64,000 bases of DNA, from positions 20,212-84,211 of the forward strand of contig JASHNZ010000022.1 of assembly GCA_030041355.1 (NCBI GenBank). Direction: 5' to 3'. Shown here one piece after another: positions 60,137 to 64,000 of this stretch (the first letter of the stretch is position 1; each line of letters starts with the position of its first letter). The notes under the pieces are model-generated. The model made no database searches. It saw only the letters and a list, made by a program, of their open reading frames with translations, and was not told the origin of the DNA. This DNA comes from Nitrososphaerales archaeon (GTDB lineage: Archaea > Thermoproteota > Nitrososphaeria > Nitrososphaerales > CADDZS01). The translations under genes were made by a program, and so were the position numbers.

Positions 60137-62096
60137 GTTTTCTGACCTCTTTTGTGCAAGAATAAGAATCTAGGGACCCAATCTTGAAAGCCCCCTTTGG
60201 AAGCGAATAGTCCTTCAAAATAGACCTTTGTTCGCTTTCCATAATCAATTTTCTTCCTGAAGGATCGGGCAGGGGAGCTTTTTCCGGAGGAAATTCGAGC
60301 TCCGAAAATATTGGCAACAATCTCGCATCATCTTTCAGTTGGGAGAGAGTGTAAATCGTCGACCTCAGGATTCTTTTGTCATCCTGCCAGCGGATCTGCC
60401 AAAATGGTACGAAGTAGATTCCCTCTGGAATTGTGTCAAAGGCGATGCTCTCTATTCGTTTGATCAACTCTTCACAGCTTGAAATGGCATGAGAGAATCT
60501 TGGTTCAATCATCTCCCGGGACTTTGAAAGTCGAGAAATTCTTTCCTTTACCGGTATTACATGCCTTTCCACCTCAGCAGGCATTAGAGCCTGGGCCCCC
60601 TCCAAGACCGAAATAATGAACTGTCTGGGGCTCTCGATCTTGACGAATTGGCGCTTGATCATCTCATAATCTTCGTTTCTCGTAGCCAGAGTGCTTTCGC
60701 AACGTGCTCTGCCCTCTCGCAAAAGACCTTGCACCTCGTCGTTCGCTTGGATCACCAAACTTTGGAGGTCGTCCAGAACTTGACCCAGACTTCTCCTCAG
60801 TAATCTGATCTGCTCGTGAGCCACATCAGTATCAGATCTGACTCTCAGTGCGAGGCTATCATAGAAGCGCAACTCCATCTCTGCTATTTGTTTTCGAATA
60901 GTAAAGGAATCGATTGCAACGCCGGCCTTCGTCCTATTTCCAATCTGACCAGAATCAGGAGCAACGAGCTGATTGCTTTTGTCCTTCGAATTCTTCTTGA
61001 AACCATTCAGGTAAACTTGATCTTCGTCGTCCGGAGGCTTTATGGGAGCTTGTTCTATCTGTCGAAGGCGCAAACGAACGCTGCGCATATCTTCCGAAGC
61101 TTTTCTTAGGGCGTTGTTTGCGTTTGTCATCGCCTCTTCGACTTGGTTCTTAATTTTGTACAATGAAAGGAGCTGAGCTTGATTGAGTTCAATTGCACTC
61201 TGGATTCGGCCAATCTCTTTTCGGAAAGACTGGTCGCGCAAGGATCCCATCCGTTGCAACTCTCTGCGCTCGAACTGGATCAAATGTTCAATGCTGTCCA
61301 TGTCTCGTTCCGAAGAGCTTTGAATGTTGCGTATGTTTTCGGATATATCCTCGGTGAAAGTCTCAAGTAAAGAATCAAGCATACCAACATCCGGCGAGGT
61401 TTCCTCGACAAATCTCGCAGCGCTTCGCACTGAGTACTCTTTTTCATTAGAAAGCATAGTCTGCAGATGCTTGTCGAAATTCTGAATCTTGGCCAGGACA
61501 AGAGCTTTCGTTTGAATCAGGTAATCTCGTTGAGTCTTTATCTGGTCCAATTGAAGCGCTATTTGATATGCAATCTGAGAAGCGGAATTGTAGTGAGCTT
61601 CATCGTAGACGACTTCTGGGCTCCTCGCACTCGCAATCGCGTATTTTGTTACCTCTCTGAACCAAGAAGTCGTTGGAACTGGAAAATTGTTTGACACTTG
61701 GCTAAAAGAAGAATTGAGGTGGGAGAGGGTCGCAATGAAATTCGGCTCGTCTTCGGTAGATATCGGTCTGTCAGGTAAGCTATGCAGCAAAGGATCGGTT
61801 TTTTCTCTATCAAGAACATAGCCAGAGAAATCCTCACTCCAAAAGGCTCCTCCGATATCCAAAGCGACAGATCTCGTAGGAGTACCTTCGGTGCCAAAAT
61901 TGCAGACAGCAAAAGGGTAGTAGAATTTTCTCACTTCGCTGATTTTCTTGTGGCCTTGCTTATCATCTAATTTCAGAAAGTTGTAGAGAATCGCAAATAA
62001 TTCGGTGTCTAAGGTAGGTTTGCCATCTCGAAGCGCTACGCTAGGTATCACATAACATAGACGGGTAGTTTCGCTTCGCACAAACGAGCCATGCAT
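60126..62096 (-). CDS. Large coiled-coil protein upstream of the beta-helix protein
   Basis: A 656-residue protein. Residues 1-160 are a globular domain with no match I know (FYYPFAVCNFG, VALDIGGAFWSEDF); 160-350 and 400-520 are long coiled coils; 350-400 a polar linker; 560-640 a further globular segment with IPEGIYFVPFWQIRWQDD. No membrane segment or signal. Translationally overlapped with the beta-helix gene downstream. A cytoskeletal or scaffold pair is plausible. Confidence 0.7.
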   Translation of the reverse strand: MHGSFVRSETTRLCYVIPSVALRDGKPTLDTELFAILYNFLKLDDKQGHKKISEVRKFYYPFAVCNFGTEGTPTRSVALDIGGAFWSEDFSGYVLDREKTDPLLHSLPDRPISTEDEPNFIATLSHLNSSFSQVSNNFPVPTTSWFREVTKYAIASARSPEVVYDEAHYNSASQIAYQIALQLDQIKTQRDYLIQTKALVLAKIQNFDKHLQTMLSNEKEYSVRSAARFVEETSPDVGMLDSLLETFTEDISENIRNIQSSSERDMDSIEHLIQFERRELQRMGSLRDQSFRKEIGRIQSAIELNQAQLLSLYKIKNQVEEAMTNANNALRKASEDMRSVRLRLRQIEQAPIKPPDDEDQVYLNGFKKNSKDKSNQLVAPDSGQIGNRTKAGVAIDSFTIRKQIAEMELRFYDSLALRVRSDTDVAHEQIRLLRRSLGQVLDDLQSLVIQANDEVQGLLREGRARCESTLATRNEDYEMIKRQFVKIESPRQFIISVLEGAQALMPAEVERHVIPVKERISRLSKSREMIEPRFSHAISSCEELIKRIESIAFDTIPEGIYFVPFWQIRWQDDKRILRSTIYTLSQLKDDARLLPIFSELEFPPEKAPLPDPSGRKLIMESEQRSILKDYSLPKGAFKIGSLDSYSCTKEVRKLAK

Positions 62097-62190
62097 GCGC
62101 CCGTCTATTGTATCTTATGATTTCTGGATTCTAGCGAAGCGGGATAAATTGTTTAATTGGGACTTTTTCCAGTCTAACTGAGAAACTCTT

Positions 62191-63147
62191 TTGCATAAAG
62201 CGGAGCATGATCATGTGATTCGCTGGCTACTTGAAGAGGATGAGCCGTCCGTCCGTTTTTACGCACTCCTTGATCTACTTGATCGGGACGCCGACGACCC
62301 GGAGGTGATCCAAACGTATTCCAATATTTCGAAAAAGGGTTGGGCTCATGACATACTGAATTTGCAAAAACCAGGTGGATACTGGGAGTCCCGGAAATCT
62401 CTCTATCGTCCAAAATACACTTCTACGAACTGGCGAGCTCTGGTTCTTTCAGATCTCGGATTGACAGCTAAGAATACCAAAATTAGAAAGATGGCAGGCC
62501 TTTTCTTCAAGGATTGGCTGAAACTTCCTTCAGCGGAGAACGTATTCAATGATGAGGTCTGCATTGTGGGAAACACGGCGAGAATGCTGACTCGTCTCGG
62601 ATACCAAGATGATTTCCGAGTGAGAAAATTGTTTGACAGACTCGTCGAGGATCAAAAAGAAGACGGAGGATGGCATTGCTTTGAGTCAGACAGTGGAACT
62701 TTGGATGGATGGGAGGGCCTTGCAGCTTTCGCAGCTCTTCCCAAGTCAAAACGAACGAGACGAATCCAGTCTTCTATTGAACGAGGCACTGAATTCTACC
62801 TCGAAAAAAGGCTCTATAGTGAAGGAACAAGAGAATATACTCCTTGGTTACGTTTTCACTATCCAAACCACTATTATTACGATATATTAGTCGGGCTGGA
62901 TGTAATCACGAGTCTTGGTTACGCGAGAGACAAAAGAGTCCGTCCCGCTCTTGAGATCTTGAAAAAGAAACGCCAAAAGGACGGGACTTGGCATCTCGAT
63001 AAAATTCATCCAGACCTCGGCGCGGGCGCACAATATAGGCTTCGTAGAAAGGTAAAACGATTTGCACTGGAAAAAGAAGGTAAACCTAGCAAGTGGATTA
63101 CTTTGACTGCGCTTCGGATTTTGAAAAGAGTAGATGACTTACGCTGA
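62191..63147 (+). CDS. Alpha/alpha-toroid (prenyltransferase/squalene-cyclase repeat) protein
   Basis: A 318-residue helical protein from a TTG start. Repeats of the QW/terpenoid-cyclase type are visible: LQKPGGYWES (residues 53-62), QKEDGGWHCFESDS (about 154-167) and QKDGTWHLDK near the C-terminus. These define the alpha/alpha toroid of prenyltransferases and squalene cyclases. The DxDD catalytic motif of cyclases is not seen, so a binding or other enzymatic role is as likely as cyclisation. Stand-alone gene divergent from the coiled-coil gene. Confidence 0.72.
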   Translation: MHKAEHDHVIRWLLEEDEPSVRFYALLDLLDRDADDPEVIQTYSNISKKGWAHDILNLQKPGGYWESRKSLYRPKYTSTNWRALVLSDLGLTAKNTKIRKMAGLFFKDWLKLPSAENVFNDEVCIVGNTARMLTRLGYQDDFRVRKLFDRLVEDQKEDGGWHCFESDSGTLDGWEGLAAFAALPKSKRTRRIQSSIERGTEFYLEKRLYSEGTREYTPWLRFHYPNHYYYDILVGLDVITSLGYARDKRVRPALEILKKKRQKDGTWHLDKIHPDLGAGAQYRLRRKVKRFALEKEGKPSKWITLTALRILKRVDDLR

Positions 63148-63194
63148 AAGAAAAAAATGGTTGAGAGAATGGTCAATTCCATTCTCGTAGTAGA

Positions 63195-63293
63195 TTACTT
63201 CAGAAAGACCGCAACATAACCGGCAACAACTGCTACGGCAGCAATTCCAGCTGCGAGCCCGAAAAATCGTCGCCTTTTTCTCGCAGTAATCAT
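63195..63293 (-). CDS. 32-residue single-pass membrane microprotein
   Basis: An ATG frame MITARKRRRFFGLAAGIA followed by a hydrophobic stretch AVAVVAGYVAVFLK, stop TAA at 63195. Basic N-terminus and one transmembrane helix with no other residues; a typical small membrane peptide. No homology recognised, but the composition is not what a random frame would give. Confidence 0.5.
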   Translation of the reverse strand: MITARKRRRFFGLAAGIAAVAVVAGYVAVFLK

Positions 63294-63631
63294 TTTGTAT
63301 CTGGTTCCAGCATTCACACTATTTTCACCAACGGTAACTTATTTTGTTCGCATTGCGTTTAAATTTGTCCATCAGAATTGTTCGCACTTTCCGTTTGTAT
63401 CTTTTAACTCGCAATCAACGCAAGAGAATCTTTATTTTCCGCAATTTGAGGTTAAGAGGATACTAATTAAACTTGGATGGAAAGCAGCTCCATTTTTTTT
63501 CTTTGTCCTGCTAACCTAACATTTTGTTGCGCAACTAGACATTTGCGAAGAATAGGAGTCTGGATCCATATTCCGAATTTACGAAAGATAAATAGGAACT
63601 TACGACTACTTTACGTTCCAGAAGCATAACA
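63294..63631. other. AT-rich intergenic region
   Basis: About 340 bases, very AT-rich, with no supported gene. A TATA-like AAGATAAATA at 63584-63593 lies about 40 bases before the zinc-finger frame at 63632. Confidence 0.4.
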
Positions 63632-63754
63632 TTGAAAGATCGAATCTATGAGTGTAAGAACTGTGGATTCAAAGCAGGAACTTTCTTAGAGTACATGACT
63701 CACAAGCAAAATTGCTCTTCTTCTCAGAACCGTTTAGCAGTTGTACCTCGCTAA
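63632..63754 (+). CDS. 40-residue single zinc-finger protein
   Basis: A TTG frame whose product carries YECKNCGFKAGTFLEYMTHKQNC: Cys8-x2-Cys11-x12-His24-x3-Cys28, with Phe13 and hydrophobic residues in place, i.e. a C2HC zinc finger with classical ββα spacing. C-terminal tail is short and polar. Small single-finger proteins are known in archaea; DNA or protein binding is inferred. Confidence 0.6.
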   Translation: MKDRIYECKNCGFKAGTFLEYMTHKQNCSSSQNRLAVVPR

Positions 63755-63809
63755 CTGATCCTCGAAACTCAAGTTCGTCGGATTTTTCTTACGATATTAC
63801 TAAACATAT

Positions 63810-63971
63810 CTAGAGCTGTCTAGCCAAGAGTCTCTGACTGCTGAAAAGCTTACTACACGAGTAACTCTTTTTGCAAACGGCAAACTTGCCTCGACCAGCT
63901 TCGTACGAGCATGAGAAAACCAGATTCTTGCTTGCTTCCATACTCTCAAGATTCAGATATTCATCATTCAT
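63810..63971 (-). CDS. Possible small Cys-containing protein at window edge
   Basis: A frame from ATG at 63971 (MNDEYLNLESMEASKN) to a stop at 63810, 53 residues with four cysteines (FSCSYEAG, VCKKSYSCSK). The frame is open upstream to the window edge, so the start could lie outside. Weak evidence. Confidence 0.28.
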   Translation of the reverse strand: MNDEYLNLESMEASKNLVFSCSYEAGRGKFAVCKKSYSCSKLFSSQRLLARQL

Positions 63972-64000
63972 ACGCGAAGAAAATACAATCTTGGAATTGG

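Noticed and set aside
1..64000. CRISPR arrays, insertion sequences, prophage or integrative element boundaries
   Set aside because: No repeat-spacer pattern, transposase, integrase, or tRNA-anchored direct repeats were seen.

Overview
The window looks like a chromosomal segment of an archaeon. The signs are an archaeal type IV pilin/archaellin-type N-terminus (class III signal peptide, 8784-9269), a stand-alone DUF123 protein, archaeal endonuclease V, CruF/DUF422-type carotenoid protein, an archaeal-style one-wing HTH regulator, many small Cys/His zinc-binding proteins, and very frequent TTG and GTG starts. Several small families, the DUF6659-like protein and the NitrOD5-like protein resemble those of Nitrososphaerota (Thaumarchaeota); I saw no ammonia-oxidation genes here. 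The lineage is an inference from family resemblance recalled from memory, not from a search. No rRNA, tRNA, CRISPR array, insertion sequence or prophage was found.

Layout. 1-8.5 kb (minus strand) is a surface-glycan/sugar-nucleotide cluster: a GT-C-like membrane protein cut by the window edge, a GT2 glycosyltransferase, three methyltransferase-like proteins, a nucleotide-sugar dehydrogenase, an NAD-dependent epimerase, and a split glutamine-dependent NAD synthetase (separate nitrilase and synthetase genes), preceded by a pilin-like gene in the same direction. 9.6-14.1 kb is a cluster of coiled-coil proteins: one with a hexanucleotide-coded acidic tail that runs into a second frame, one with an N-terminal MIT-like domain, and two sharing a VP-x-x-x-[YF] repeat, with a winged-helix protein between them. 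14.3-19.4 kb carries small regulators, zinc proteins and two secreted/surface proteins. 19.6-21.6 kb holds a JAMM/MPN protease followed by a MoaD-MoeB-rhodanese fusion. 21.6-26.8 kb has csaA, small archaeal proteins and a heterodimeric ABC exporter with one degenerate ATP site. 27-37.5 kb is a mixed metabolic region (aldehyde dehydrogenase, tandem universal stress protein, moeA, carotenoid protein, CAP-domain protein, GT4, hydrolase, endonuclease V, CWC microprotein). 38-41.5 kb is a Zn/Mn-type ABC uptake operon with a NikR-like regulator.

46-57.3 kb is the metabolic centrepiece: an aerobic CO dehydrogenase (coxM-coxS-coxL, minus strand) whose large subunit has the form I active-site loop (YRCSFR), then indolepyruvate:ferredoxin oxidoreductase iorAB (plus strand), then the maturation genes XdhC/CoxI fused to a YHS domain, CoxD-like AAA+ ATPase and CoxE-like VWA protein. 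MoeA (29.7-31 kb) and the MoaD-MoeB-rhodanese protein would supply the molybdenum cofactor this enzyme needs, so the window supports aerobic CO oxidation plus amino-acid catabolism as energy sources. 57.4-64 kb ends with an MFS transporter, a MaoC-like hotdog protein, a bactofilin-like beta-helix protein translationally overlapped with a 656-residue coiled-coil protein, an alpha/alpha-toroid protein, and microproteins (a 32-residue membrane peptide and a 40-residue zinc finger).

The best candidates for undescribed biology are the MIT/coiled-coil cluster, the JAMM plus MoaD-GG-MoeB-rhodanese pair, the beta-helix/coiled-coil pair, and the ATTGCAA operator-like array in front of the stress-protein gene.
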